64,000 bases of DNA from Peronospora farinosa. Taxonomy: Eukaryota; Oomycota; Peronosporomycetes; Peronosporales; Peronosporaceae. The DNA is taken from assembly GCA_947646735.1 (NCBI GenBank), contig CANTFK010000842.1, forward strand, positions 248,001-312,000. The letters run 5' to 3'. Position numbers and translations under genes: made by a program. A model generated the notes under the pieces. That model ran no database searches. It saw only the letters and a list, made by a program, of their open reading frames with translations, and was not told the DNA's origin. Position 1 is the first letter of the stretch. Each line of letters opens with the position of its first letter. Below, one piece after another: positions 33,055 through 44,800 of this stretch.

Positions 33055-34789
33055 TTAGATTGACTTGATGGCCACAAACATGGCAACAATCACGACCGCA
33101 GTAACTGCAGCCATGAAATCTCTGGTAAACCCAAAGCTTCGCGCGCCTGTTGCAGTCAGGTCCTTCTTGCATTGTGTACAAGCGTTCAGCTCACTGACAG
33201 AGTCTTTTAAACTCGTTGTCGCCGTGGCCTCAGAGCTGGAAATGGGAACGGCAGGTGTGGCCTCAATCGGATACGCTTCTTCATCAAAGTGAAGGTGCAC
33301 ATCCAGCATGGAGCCGAAAAAGTCCGTGATGGGAACTTCGCCAATAGAACGCCCTAAGATATCGGTTCGATAATCAGGTGTCGACAGGAGCATCTTTGGG
33401 TCGTAAAAGTTGAAGAGATCAAGGAGTGTTCCATTGCGGATGGAATTGCCGACCTTCATACGTTGCAGGTAGTCCAGTGTCGAGAAGGTAAAGCGATCGA
33501 TGACAGCAAGCCCCAACTGCATTGGAACAACAATTACTAGTCAGTACAGTAGCAACACCAGCAACACCAGCACAAAGTCTGAATTGCAGTGCACAAACCT
33601 CAGAGTCAGAGTGATGCGCGTACGAGTTTTCACCCGTCTTTGAGCTGCCGATAGTCACAACTTTTGGGGACTCGAGGGCATTGGACAGCGAACCTGCCTG
33701 GCACGTGTCGACCATGAAGAAGATCTCGTTGTAACTGCGCATGATAGATATGCATGGACGCGTAAGTTGCGCGCTGTAAGCTGTGCGCTGCTATGGGAAG
33801 ATCTAAGAACCGGCACGCACCGTTTCTTGACGTGCATTTCTTGGATGGAATCGGCAAGGTCCTGGCTGGACATTTCTTCAAAATCCTGACTCGATAATGA
33901 CACGCCGAAAGGAAAGTAAGCACTTTCCGTCGAACTCCACTGATGCAAAACGTACGCACCTGAAATTTCAGGAAGCCGTCGCCGCCATGCCCTGACATGT
34001 AAAGCTGCACAATATCAGCGACACCACGTGATCAAAATAGGCTGTGATAAGATCGTCTGCATGGTAGCACCAAGAGAATCCGTACAAAAATGTTGCTGTT
34101 CTCGTCCGTGTCAAGCTTCTTCGATGCTGGTGTTCCAGGTTCGTGGCGGCCTGTAACAATCATTACGTATGAGCAATCTGACTTGGTGCAATCACTTCAA
34201 AAGTAGGTCACATACCAGTGAGGACAGTAATAAAGTTGGCAACAGAGACTTCCAAGCCGCGGTAGTCCACCTCGACATTCTTTCCATACCTGCTCCGAAA
34301 GAACAGTCAACAAGTTAGATATGCAGCTTGCTCAACATCTCTCAATGCTGACGAATCAGCTACGCTATAGCAAAGCAACTCAACAGATTAATCTTCTGTG
34401 TTCGGCTGTTAAAGACTTGACCTGGAAAACAATTACGAGCATTGCATGGCATTTGGTCCGCCAGCATCAGGATGATCTAAAGACACACGGTCATTCAGTC
34501 TCTGAGCTCTATCCCCTGCCTTCAATGAAACATCACATAACCTGACTATCTGGAATACCAAGGCGCTTCACGGAGTGATAGAGTGACAACGCATTGGCAA
34601 CGTGTCTGTAGTTGCTCCAAAAGCGAGAAGTATCAACCTAATAGCAATCGCGTCCACCTGTTAGTAAGAGCTACTGAGTCTCTGATACGATGTACTTACA
34701 ATCACTGCCCAGTTATTCGTGTGACGATGGTATTCCCCTTCTCCATACACGCAGCTCAGTGCTAGCAGCAAGAGCCAAAACGTCTGCAT
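33055..34789 (-). CDS. GPI8: GPI-anchor transamidase catalytic subunit
   Basis: Nine exons (34789-34700, 34637-34542, 34476-34385, 34289-34216, 34150-34086, 34004-33960, 33885-33821, 33734-33599 and 33516-33055) join in phase to 374 residues. A signal peptide ([16 protein letters not shown]) precedes the C13 peptidase domain: [34 protein letters not shown], catalytic His about 145 in [13 protein letters not shown] and catalytic Cys about 187 in [16 protein letters not shown]-terminal membrane helix ([15 protein letters not shown]) anchors it in the ER, where it attaches GPI to proteins. All eight introns are 65-98 bp. Confidence 0.95.
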
Positions 34790-34955
34790 TATTACCTTTG
34801 AAATACAATAATGACTCTTTTTATTCGTGATAATCGATAGCTTACTGGCTCCATCATAATAGTATCGGAAGTGCAACAATACATAACTTGTTTGAATAGC
34901 TGATATTTGCAGCGACGCCTTGTTACATACAATTGGATCCCTCGTCCACAACAAC
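34790..34955. promoter_or_regulatory. Head-to-head intergenic space of GPI8 and TFB1
   Basis: Only 166 bp separate the two start codons, so this segment, possibly with 5' UTRs, must hold both promoters. It is AT-rich on the GPI8 side. No specific factor site was recognised. Confidence 0.5.
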
Positions 34956-36614
34956 ATGTCCAGGCCTCTCGTAGCATTGGTGCGTGTAAAGAAACGTGAC
35001 GGCCGCGCCGAGTTCTCGCTCAAGGGACTGAGATGGGAAGAAGATGCATCACCTGAGACTGCTGTGGGTAAGCACGCACCCATTGTCGTCCCGTGGAGCA
35101 CCGTACAGGATCAGCAGGTATCGTCGCTCACGAGTCCCAAGGCCATGATCCGTTTACGGCTCGCACATAATTCGACGCTCGTGTTGGAGTTTGTAGCAGA
35201 ATCTGGTAGTCTAGAAGAAGCCTTTGAGGTGCGTGAGCAAGCCAAGGACTTCATTGCCCGCCGTCTGCGTGAGAATGGCGCTCGGGGGACGCGCTCCAAT
35301 GCCGCGGCGTTGTGCAACCCCACGGAGATTAAGCATCGAGCGGCACTGCTGGCTGCCAATCCAGCACTGAAACGACAACATATTGAGATGGTGAATGATG
35401 GTCTCATCTCTGAAGAGGATTTCTGGGCGAGCCGCCGTCATTTAATTGCTGGAGAAGCCAGTAAACGACAGAAAACTGGCAAGACGTCGGCGATTCTGAC
35501 GGACTTGGCAGCAGATAATGATGCAGCGGGTAATGTGGTCAAGTATAACCTGAACGCAGAGGTAATTCATCAGATCTTCATTCAGTATCCGGCCGTGTAC
35601 ATGGCGTACCAGGGTCAAGTACCCGACAAGATGACGGAGACGGAATTCTGGGGAGCCTTTTTCAAGTCGAAATACTTTCATCGAGACAGAAAAGCTGGAC
35701 ATGAAGATATGTTCACTACATATGAGGAGAAAGAGAAAGAAGAGTCCAAGGGTGTTAGCGTGGATCCACGTGGTATTGTGGATCCATTGATTGATCTCAC
35801 GATGACGGAGGAAGATGCAGCCGTGCATCATACGAAAAGACAGACGACGGAGAAGGAGAACCCGTTCAGCATTACGATTGCTAAGTTTAACAGACATGGT
35901 GCCTATGTGCTAGACCCAGCCCATGCAGGGAAACTACTACCACAAAAGGCAGGGAGAGGAAAGAATGCACAGCAGACCCTGCCCCAGAAAAAGAAGCCCA
36001 AAGCAGGTTACCACGATAGTTTGGAGGAAGCGACGCTGCTAGATGATTTACACGATCAGGACCCTCCACCGTACAACCCGCTTACGTTGGAAGATGAGTC
36101 ACGCTACTTCCAGCACGCAGAAAAGGGCACTGCTGATGGCAATACAACACGCCAGCTGCCTCTATCTGACGCAGCACAGATGTTTCAAGCAACGTGCAAA
36201 GCGCCCATCAAGCTGGAGAACGCGTATCCGAACTCAAAAACATGCTTTAACGTGCTCGCTGAAGTCGTGGCGTGCTCGGACTCCACAAGCGATTCAGCTT
36301 CAGCCTCGTCTGCGGCGAACCTTACGAGTGGCAAATTGGCTGCAGATTACATCCCGAACGAGTTCAAGAAGCAGGTGTACAATCAATTCCACGACGTGTG
36401 CGAGCTGCTACGACACTTTCTCTCGTTCAAGGCCAAGGTAGCAGAAGGTGGCGGTCCTGAAGCCCAGCGCAAGCTTAATAAGATTGTGGAGAAGATGGGG
36501 TCCAAATACGACGAGCTGGTGAAGCTGCGCGAGTCATTGCCACCACATGAAAAAAACCTTCTCGCTCCACTGCTTAAGCCATTCGATGACCAGCTCAACC
36601 TGGCATTTATTTAA
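34956..36614 (+). CDS. TFB1: TFIIH core subunit p62/TFB1
   Basis: 552 residues from the Met of MSRPLVALVRVKKRDG; an upstream in-frame ATG at 34920 would overlap the promoter. The N-terminal third has the PH-fold pattern (AEFSLKGLRWEED, IVVPWSTVQDQQ, KAMIRLRL). BSD domains follow at about 125-165 (KRQHIEMVNDGLISEEDFWAS) and 205-240 (MTETEFWGAFFKSKYFHRD). The C-terminal helical region (LRHFLSFKA to the end) matches the p62 C-terminus. It acts in transcription initiation and nucleotide-excision repair. Single exon. Confidence 0.9.
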   Translation: MSRPLVALVRVKKRDGRAEFSLKGLRWEEDASPETAVGKHAPIVVPWSTVQDQQVSSLTSPKAMIRLRLAHNSTLVLEFVAESGSLEEAFEVREQAKDFIARRLRENGARGTRSNAAALCNPTEIKHRAALLAANPALKRQHIEMVNDGLISEEDFWASRRHLIAGEASKRQKTGKTSAILTDLAADNDAAGNVVKYNLNAEVIHQIFIQYPAVYMAYQGQVPDKMTETEFWGAFFKSKYFHRDRKAGHEDMFTTYEEKEKEESKGVSVDPRGIVDPLIDLTMTEEDAAVHHTKRQTTEKENPFSITIAKFNRHGAYVLDPAHAGKLLPQKAGRGKNAQQTLPQKKKPKAGYHDSLEEATLLDDLHDQDPPPYNPLTLEDESRYFQHAEKGTADGNTTRQLPLSDAAQMFQATCKAPIKLENAYPNSKTCFNVLAEVVACSDSTSDSASASSAANLTSGKLAADYIPNEFKKQVYNQFHDVCELLRHFLSFKAKVAEGGGPEAQRKLNKIVEKMGSKYDELVKLRESLPPHEKNLLAPLLKPFDDQLNLAFI

Positions 36615-36803
36615 GCTCTCTCGAGATCACATAGTCAGACCCATGGACTGCAGTGCACAATCAGGTCGCCTTTAATGTAATATTTGCATTAGAAAAAAAC
36701 GATAGAAAAAACTGCTAAGTTCGTTCTTGCCAGCCTTTTTCGACGCTATTTTTGACACCTTCAATAACTAATTTTTGACATCATTTGTCTTGCGGCAGTA
36801 GAT

Positions 36804-37553
36804 ATGCCTAAGGAATTAAAGGATTCATGTCCATCCACAGCGTCCTCAGCGTATGTATTAATGCCCTATTCCTTCCGAAACCCTTTCCACGACGCATTAC
36901 GTGATGCCACCCGTTGGTTTCCAATTGCCGGTAAATGCATTCGAATTGATCAAGCTTGGCAGAGCGATGGACGAGGCGGCACAACATTAGGATTTGGCGC
37001 TTCAGTATATGACTCAGCCATTGCATTGTCGCTCTATTTGGCTGCACATCAAGATCTGGTGAAAGGAAAACGGATCATTGAATTAGGCTGCGGTCCGGGA
37101 CTTGTCGGAATCGTAGCTGCCCACTTGGAGCCCAGGAGCATTGTCATTACGGATGGAGATTCTGCATCCGTTGCACTTACTCGACGGAATATGGAGGTAA
37201 ACAACCTCTCGGAAGAGATTTGTACTGCTGAGAAGTACCTTTGGGGTGATCTGGATCATCACCTGGTCCCGAAGACTGGTGGTCATAGTCATTACGACGT
37301 AATTTTAGGTGCCGATATTGTGGCATGTCCTTATGCTTCGGCATTTGAGGCATTGATGAAGTCGCTCGGAGAACTGGCCGGGTCCGAGACGCTGGTGTTA
37401 CTTGCTTACAAAAAGCGCCAGAATGTGGAAGAGGATTTCTTTGAGAGATTCAAGAAGGCGTTCGATATTGAACCGATCGACAAGTCCGAATTGCATCCGG
37501 ATTTTCAAGAAGGAAGTGACATCCTGATTTTTCAAGCACGCTTGAGAAAGTGA
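36804..37553 (+). CDS. Family-16-type protein methyltransferase (METTL21/FAM86-like)
   Basis: 249 residues, single exon. The SAM-binding motif I is RIIELGCGPGLVGIVAAH at about 91-108, with acidic motif VITDGD after the second strand and YDVILGADIVACPYASAFEAL where METTL21-type enzymes carry their post-motif loop. The preceding TLGFGASVYDSAIALSLYL matches the W/F-G-x-x-x-W/Y-x-x-A entry of these lysine methyltransferases. Substrate unknown. It follows TFB1 in the same direction. Confidence 0.8.
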   Translation: MPKELKDSCPSTASSAYVLMPYSFRNPFHDALRDATRWFPIAGKCIRIDQAWQSDGRGGTTLGFGASVYDSAIALSLYLAAHQDLVKGKRIIELGCGPGLVGIVAAHLEPRSIVITDGDSASVALTRRNMEVNNLSEEICTAEKYLWGDLDHHLVPKTGGHSHYDVILGADIVACPYASAFEALMKSLGELAGSETLVLLAYKKRQNVEEDFFERFKKAFDIEPIDKSELHPDFQEGSDILIFQARLRK

Positions 37554-37592
37554 TAGAGAAATAAAGCTTATTCATTTTCTACAAGTTCTGCA

Positions 37593-39135
37593 CTACAGTG
37601 GTAATGTCTGCTCGCATTGCTTACTTGTCATACTTTCGATCAAAATGCGACTAAATTCATCTGGGTTCTCCATGAACATCTGGTGTCCTCCGTTCGGCAC
37701 ATGATGAAGATCAGCAGTAGAGCCCTTTTCCTTGAATCGTGTCACAATGCCCAGTCCATTTCGGTAATCCATCCAGTCGTGCTCGCCGTAGATGAACGTA
37801 AGCGGCATCTTAATGTTTTCAGGGAGCAGCTTGTCCATGAGAGGACGCACAGCATGTGCGCCTGGAGCGAGATGCGTGGTCATGGCGCGCTCCCCACTAG
37901 CCTTGAGCGCCCAATTGTGGTACATATACTCCCCCAACTCGTTAAGGTTGACACGACCGTCCCGCATGGCGCTTCCCTCAGACATTAATAAGGTTCGACG
38001 ATGCACCACTTTCTGGACAAACGTCGGTCCATACGGCCCAAGGAAGCGGACGACAGACATCGGTGTTATATTTTTTTTCCATGCTGCCATGATTATACGT
38101 CTCAGCCACGAGTATTTCACAGCTTTTCCTTCCTCCGTCGTAGGGTCAAGAGGCGGTGGTGGCTGCGGAACACCTGCAGGAGATGCCAATACCAGGTGCT
38201 GCATAAAGAGAGTCGACGTTAGTGTATAATGCGATCGCCACGGAGTCGACTATCAAGTTCGGAATTACGTTAACATGCTCAGGATGCTTAAGAGCGTATG
38301 ACGATGCAAAGATTGCCTGTGGGTAGAATACATCAAATTGCACCGATACAGTTAGAAGCACTTAGTTGGTCAAGCAAGCTCATGTCAAGAATATCTCACT
38401 CCCATCGAGTGACCGCACAGATCAAACTGTTCAAGCTCAAGCTCCTGTTGCCATTTCTCGAAAGAGCGCATAATAAACTCATCGGCACTGTCGTACTATA
38501 GCAAAAAGTAAATGAGACACATAAGTTGGTATCGATAACTGACAAGCAGCAACTTCAGGCCCTTACGTCCTTAAAGTCAAAGTCAGGTCGATCAGAACGA
38601 CCAGTACCAATCCACTCCACCGCATACTGTCATTGCATAAAATCAAACAAGCCTTGAGCTTCTGCAGTAAACAGTTAACCTTATGCCACGCACCACATTG
38701 TAATGCTCGGACAATTTCTCCAGATTCTGGCACACACCACAATATATAATTGGCATGAAACTTTCCTGATACTCAATTGATCACAGCCTGCATAAACAGA
38801 GACGTTACCATCGCCCACACTGCGTTGCCACCACCAAAGCCGTGAATCAGCACGAGATTCTTGGCGTCTTCGCGCTTTTTCTCGTTGGAACAGGGAACCA
38901 CCACTGTGCCTAGCTGCGCAACCTTTTTTGTCTCGAATGGTATCGATAGAGCGCGTGTGAGGATCTTGCGCTCCGCCTCCTCGAGTTTTGTGTAGCTGGC
39001 AGGTACCCAGTGCCATAGTCTGCCCTCTGTCGCCATACCTACAGCAAGCAACGCCACTTTGGCCAGAAACTTCAGCTTACAAAGCATGCAGATTGAGAGT
39101 AATGTGTGCATATAAATAAGTATCGTGCCTACCAC
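37593..39135 (-). CDS. Alpha/beta hydrolase, ABHD4/ABHD5-like
   Basis: Exons 39135-38809, 38726-38694, 38626-38567, 38495-38400, 38316-38275 and 38198-37593 join in phase to 387 residues. Oxyanion loop NLVLIHGFGGGN, YAVEWIGTGRSDRP, nucleophile elbow FDLCGHSMG (Ser about 170), the acid in GEHDWMDYRNG and the His in VPNGGHQMF form a full triad, unlike ABHD5, whose Ser is Asn. The HxxxxD acyltransferase-type box of ABHD4/5 appears as HQMFME. A hydrophobic N-terminus may associate with membrane. A start at a later Met is possible. Confidence 0.88.
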
Positions 39136-39885
39136 GTGTAGTGGCGATGGGATTTAACATTATTAGTCTGTTAATCGATCGGTTTTTGGCTGACCAACAT
39201 TCATCATTGAAACCGAAGAAAATTGTTTACGCAAACTCAGTGTCCGTTGGGCTGACCAACATTCATTCTTGATCCAAGAAAACTAATATCTGTGTTATTA
39301 CTGTTGTTCCTTTGATCAACCCTAACAGAAATTTATACAAAGCTTTATATTCTTGTGCGTCGCGTTGAGCTAATCAAGTCGAAAGATTAGTGACTGTTTG
39401 TTGGGCTAAGAATGCACTAAATGGCATTACATAATGATTTGAGATAATTGCATCTTGTAGATCATAAACTCAACATTACGTAAGTGTTATCAGCGCGTAT
39501 GCATGTGACAAGTGAGAAGTAAGAGTCGCACTTTAAGAAGGCGCTTCAATAGCATTTAGTAATAATATAGTAATTGTAAACGAGTCCATTGCAGGCCATG
39601 AAAATAGTCTGGTGGGGTAAGAAGACTCATAATGCACGCTCTTTCTATCTGCAAACAGAGCTTTAAGGAGCAGCTTAGATATAGCTTCATAACAAAATCA
39701 AGTAAGGTCATGTTGGGTCATGTTGACTTCTTCTTGCTTCTTCTTGCTTCTTCTTGCTTATTCTCTACGTGCACGAACGTTCACTATGTTATCCGATAAC
39801 TGTTTGATTAGAAAAATTGGCACAGCTACACTTTAATGATAACATGCTTAAATATGTTAGTGATCTTGTGTCGGGTGGTCCTTGC
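39136..39885. repeat. Intergenic region with short direct repeats
   Basis: GGCTGACCAACATTCAT (17 bp) occurs at 39188-39204 and 39250-39266, 62 bp apart. CTTCTTCTTG is repeated three times in tandem at 39727-39756. Otherwise it is AT-rich with no gene-like frame. Confidence 0.75.
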
Positions 39886-40758
39886 TTACGACACTTGTAA
39901 AGTGGTAGAAGGAGAAAACTCTCGCGTTACATCCGGGTCTCGGATACAGATACATGCTTTCTCAAAACGTGCAAAGCACTCGACGAATCGAACACAATCG
40001 TCGCACATGGCTCGGTCCACGACAATCACGATTCGTTGCCAGTACAGACATCTCAATTGTGGTGGAACCTTCTTTGCGTTTAGCTTTTCGCGGATGTCCA
40101 TGAGCTTCTGCTTCTCTGCGTGGCACCAGTAGAAAAAGAAGCTCCGGCTGTTTAGCACCGGTGGCTTTACGATACCGCGCTTATTACGCTCGACGATGTA
40201 TGTGTGCCCAATTTCTTCGATAACGTGGGCGACAGTTAAACACAATCTCTTTTGTGGCAAGAATCCCGGCTCAGTGCCAAAGGCACCGAACCCGCTGCGA
40301 GTGCGTCCATCCAAAACTTGCTGCAATAGTGCTGCGTCTAGGACGAACGTCCCACCGTCGTCCGGATACGACTTGGCCGCCGAGTCTTCTCGAAGCTCTG
40401 CCGAGCTGATGGACGCCTTGGACGATGCCGAAAACTGCGTCGAATTGGGCTGCTGGCCCAAGAATTCGAGGTACTGCTCTACTTTGGCCACCTGCTCGGC
40501 GTGCGACACCTCGAAGAAGGCGGCGGCCTCTGCTTCTGATAGGAAATCCTTGAAGCTAAAGTAGCGTACCGGCGCCACAGCCACTGCAGATTTCAGCGGC
40601 GTCATGTAAAGAGACAAGTTGCCAGAACGAGCGTGACTTACGACTCGTCGTGGCCAGTCGATTGGAGCGAATACTGTATTGCATATCAGAGGTGCTTGTT
40701 TTATTGTGATGGTGCCGTTGGTATCACTATCGACGGCATCTTTGAATACAACGACCAC
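39886..40758 (-). CDS. Stand-alone DYW-like deaminase-fold protein
   Basis: 290 residues, single exon. The C-terminal half reads RLCLTVAHVIEEIGHTY, then FFYWCHAEKQKLM (His 213, Glu 215), VVDRAMCDDCVRFVE (Cys 252, Cys 255) and CIRDPDVTREF. The H-x-E plus C-x-x-C set is the zinc and proton-shuttle signature of the cytidine deaminase superfamily. The spacing, the D-x-x-x-C-D-D-C and the final D-P-D-x-x-R-x-F resemble DYW-type nucleic-acid deaminases. No PPR repeats precede it. The N-terminal 100 residues are unrecognised. The start could be at Met 52. The substrate, RNA or otherwise, is unknown. Confidence 0.7.
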   Translation of the reverse strand: MVVVFKDAVDSDTNGTITIKQAPLICNTVFAPIDWPRRVVSHARSGNLSLYMTPLKSAVAVAPVRYFSFKDFLSEAEAAAFFEVSHAEQVAKVEQYLEFLGQQPNSTQFSASSKASISSAELREDSAAKSYPDDGGTFVLDAALLQQVLDGRTRSGFGAFGTEPGFLPQKRLCLTVAHVIEEIGHTYIVERNKRGIVKPPVLNSRSFFFYWCHAEKQKLMDIREKLNAKKVPPQLRCLYWQRIVIVVDRAMCDDCVRFVECFARFEKACICIRDPDVTREFSPSTTLQVS

Positions 40759-41844
40759 GCTATTTGCCGATTACAAAAGGTAGCATCGACATGGCTAATT
40801 TTCGATGAAGGCACGACTACAGCGCCATCAGGCTTTGTTTGTTGAGTCAGGTAACAATCGGAGAAAAATTAGGGGTTGTTGCCGTATCCTTAGCCTCAAA
40901 TGAAGGCACTAATGCAGATACGATACCACAAGCAGGGTTTCTGCAGTACAATGGAAAGTATTGATACATGTTGAAGTAAATTTGAGACTGAGAGATACCG
41001 TCTTACACGTATGTTTGTAGGACATCCTGTCTCGATCTTGCCCATGACTCATCTGTCAATCAGTGTGTCATTTGTGGCTGACATTGACGCACGACGTCCT
41101 TGTCTTCGTACATTAATGTCAGCAATAGTGGCCGACTTGTGCATTCCGTTCTCTATTTGTGCCATTGAACGCAAGCGCAAAAAGACCGACGAGTTTTGGA
41201 CGAGCGTCCGTCATCAAGCCAGGTGACAGAGAAAGAAGTCTCCGACACCCCTTTCCAGACTACTTTGACAAGATTCTTCGATGCAAAATACCCTTACACT
41301 AGATGGCGTCGAGTAAGACGAACAATAAGTTTCGGCAAACCACATTCATGAAGATGGTGTGGCATTTTACGTTCGACTAATTAAGATATCCTAGAACGAC
41401 GCGTCTGCTCGAGGCATAAGCAATAAAGAAGACCAAAGGGATGGAGAGCGCAAAAGGAAGGATCGCCACGTAGACTCAAGCATCACAACGATCGAAAAAT
41501 CGTACTATACGCAATGCTACCTTGCTGAGATCAACCGCTTCCGGGTGTGGAAGGAGAGGAAGAGAAAACAGCACCCCGAGTCATTGCAACAACGCAGTTT
41601 GGCGTGCGTAATATATAGAAAACTGGAGGTTATCATACAGTAGGCATTGCAGAAGCGCGCAAGGATAAAAGTAGAAAATAATTATTGAAATTTCAACCTT
41701 CCATATAGCCTTTTCTTGATTAATTTCAAAATATTATACCTGCAATTACATTCTTTATGAAATGCAACTTCAACATCACGTCTTTTCATTCATTCTTCAA
41801 TCTGCCAGACGCCAGCCAAGCAAGAATAACGAGAAAGAAAAAAG
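40759..41844. other. Intergenic region upstream of LKR/SDH
   Basis: No convincing gene. A short plus-strand frame at 41011-41226 has no recognisable motif. The last 150 bp are AT-rich with pyrimidine stretches, leading to the purine-rich AGAAAGAAAAAAG directly before the LKR/SDH start. Confidence 0.55.
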
Positions 41845-44800
41845 ATGACTGGTAAATGTGTAGGCATCGTTCGTGAGGTGTATCACAAATGGGAACGACG
41901 TGTGCCACTCACTCCTGTACACGTCCAGGACCTCTTGCAGCGTGGCGTTCAGGTGCTAGTCCAGCCGTCCACTTCGCGCGTCTTCTCTGATGAACAATAT
42001 GTTCGCGCCGGAGCGATATTGTCTGAAGATCTTGCAGCAGCCAACGTCATTGTAGGCGTCAAACAGGTACCGGAGCCAGCACTGCTGGCAGACAAGACGT
42101 ACTTTTTCTTCAGCCACACGATCAAGGCACAACCCGAGAACATGGCGCTATTGAATGCCGTGCTGCATCGCCGTGTCACTCTTATCGACTACGAGTGCAT
42201 TACAGAGGAAAGTGGCAAGCGATTAATTGCTTTTGGAGGTAATGCAGGTCGGGCAGGAATGATTACGGGCTTTCGAGGTCTTGGAGAACGCCTCATTAAT
42301 ATGGGCATCTCGACGCCTTTCGTAAACGTCGCATCTGCTTACATGTATGCAGACTTGGAGCATGCAAAAGACGCAGTGAAAGCTGTAGGAAGGAGGATTA
42401 GTTTTGATGGATTGCCTGAGGAATTGACGCCCATGACATTTGCCTTTACGGGCAATGGGAATGTTTCAAAAGGGGCACAGGAAATCTTCAAGCTCATGCC
42501 TCATGAAATGGTGCATTCGTCCGAGCTATCAAAGTTACCAAAGAACAATCGAGTTTTGTACGGTACAGTCATTGATGATCCGGAGTATTTTGTGAAGCCT
42601 CAAGCAGGATCCGGCGTGACAAATTCACGCGCAAACTATTACCAGAATCCGCATCAGTTTGAAGCTGCTTTCCATGAAAAGGTGTTGCCATACACTTCCA
42701 TGCTGGTAAACTGCATGTACTGGGATGAACGTTTCCCGCGATTGATCACGCGAGAACAGATCCGTGAACTTCGAGGGGCTGGAAATCAAAAGCTGCTGGG
42801 CATAGCTGACATTTCATGTGATATTGGTGGCAGTATCGAGTTTTTGGAACGCACCACAGAGATTGAGCGTCCCTTTGCCCTGTACGACGTCGACGAAGAC
42901 AAAATGCGCGATGATGGAGATAATCGCGGGCTCGAAGGAAACGGTGTCATGGTGATGGGGGTTGATATTTTACCGAGCGAGCTGGCACGCGAGTCAAGTC
43001 AGCAATTTGGCGACTGCTTGGTGGAATATGTCGCTGCACTATCGAGCGCCTCCTCGTCCAATGTTCCTCTGTATGAACAGAAAAATCTGCCAGCTGAGTT
43101 GCGTGGTGCTTGTATTGCCAGCAAGGGCTTGCTGGCACCCAGGTATGAGTACATACATCGCATCTGTGCCGAGCGTGAGCGTAGCAAGCAGTACAAGTTC
43201 TTAGATGCACAACAAGAGGTCGCTGGTAGTACGTGTCTTTTGCTTGAAGGGCATCTCTTCGATACGGGGCTCATCAACCAGGTGCTCAACCTCATCGAGC
43301 ACCATGATGGTGGGTTTCACCTGGTGAACTGTGACGTGCGACCTAACGTTGGAGCTGAAAACAGTGCTAGCGACGCCATCTCGAACGCCATCGTTCAGAT
43401 CAGCATGAATGACCGTGACGCTCTGGATGGAATTATCACGAAGATTCGCTCGCTAGCTGATCTCACTTCTGGAGCGAATGCTACCGTCACTGAGCTACCT
43501 GACTTATGTGGTACCAATTTCTCACGATCGCGTGGTGCAGTAGTGAGAAAGGATGCAGCTGGGAACATCTCAACTGATGTATCGGTCTCGATCCCGAAGA
43601 AACGTAAGATCGTGTGTTTTGGTGCTGGATTGGTGGCATCGCCGCTTGTGGAGTATTTATCTCGTGAACAAGGATATGAAGTGCATGTGGTCTCGGGTCT
43701 TGAGAGCGAAGTGAAGGGCATAGTGCGCAAAATTGCACGCCGAAATATACGACCTCATGTACTGAATGTGGTGGAGGATGCTGCCAGTGTTGACAAGCTC
43801 TGTGCAGAAGCCGATTGCGTTGTGTCATTATTGCCGGCATCTATGCACACAGCCATTGCTCATCATTGTATTCAGCATGCAACACCTCTTGTGACTGCTA
43901 GTTATGTGTCGCCTGAAATGAAAGAGCTGGACGCGAAGGCAAAAAAGTCCGGGATTCCTATTCTCTGTGAAATCGGCCTCGATCCTGGTATGGATCACAT
44001 GAGCGCAATGAAGGTCATTGATGCAGTGAAGGCGCATTCTGGAAAGATCGTATCGTTTTCATCTGTGTGTGGCGGATTACCAGCTCCGGAGGCAGCGGAC
44101 AACGCCATTGGTTACAAGTTTAGCTGGAGCCCGCGTGGCGTGCTAACAGCGGCGTTGAATGCAGCCCAATATCGCAAAAATGGTGAAGTCGTCAATGTAG
44201 TCGGCGAAGACTTGCTTAACAGAAGTGAACGCGTGAAGTTTTTGCCCGCACTAAACATCGAGCAGATTCCAAACCGAAACTCGCTTCCGTACGGGAAAAT
44301 TTACGGCATTCCAGAGGCACATTCATTGTATCGAGGTACTCTACGCTACGGCGGTTGTTGTCAAATTTTGTACCAGCTACGAAAGCTGGGACTCTTTGAT
44401 ATGGATCCTTCCAAGCCCATCCCGGCCACCTGGCCAGACCTTCTCAAGCAGTTGGGTGGACTGCAAGGGCTTCGTGAAGACGCCCATGGGTTTCTCCAGT
44501 GGCTTGGCGCCTGTCATCATGATACACCTATGGTCAAAGCTCCTTCTATTCTTGATGCTTTCTGCGCCCTATTGCAGGACAAGTTGTCATACCAGCCTGG
44601 GGAACGCGACATGGCCATCATGCACCATGAGTTCGGCATCGAGTACGAAGACGGCAAAAAGGAGAAGCGTACATCGACGTTCGTGGGCTACGGCTCCGAG
44701 AAAGGTGACACAATCATGGCCAAGACTGTTGGCTTGAGCGCGGCTATTGGAGTGCAGCTGATTTTGCAGGATGCAGTCCAAAATCGCGGTGTGCTTACCC

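Noticed and set aside
34371..34440. Intron within GPI8 at GTCAAG after CCAG
   Set aside because: The resulting phase fails. Reading through gives [15 protein letters not shown], which matches the GPI8 family and joins correctly at a later donor.
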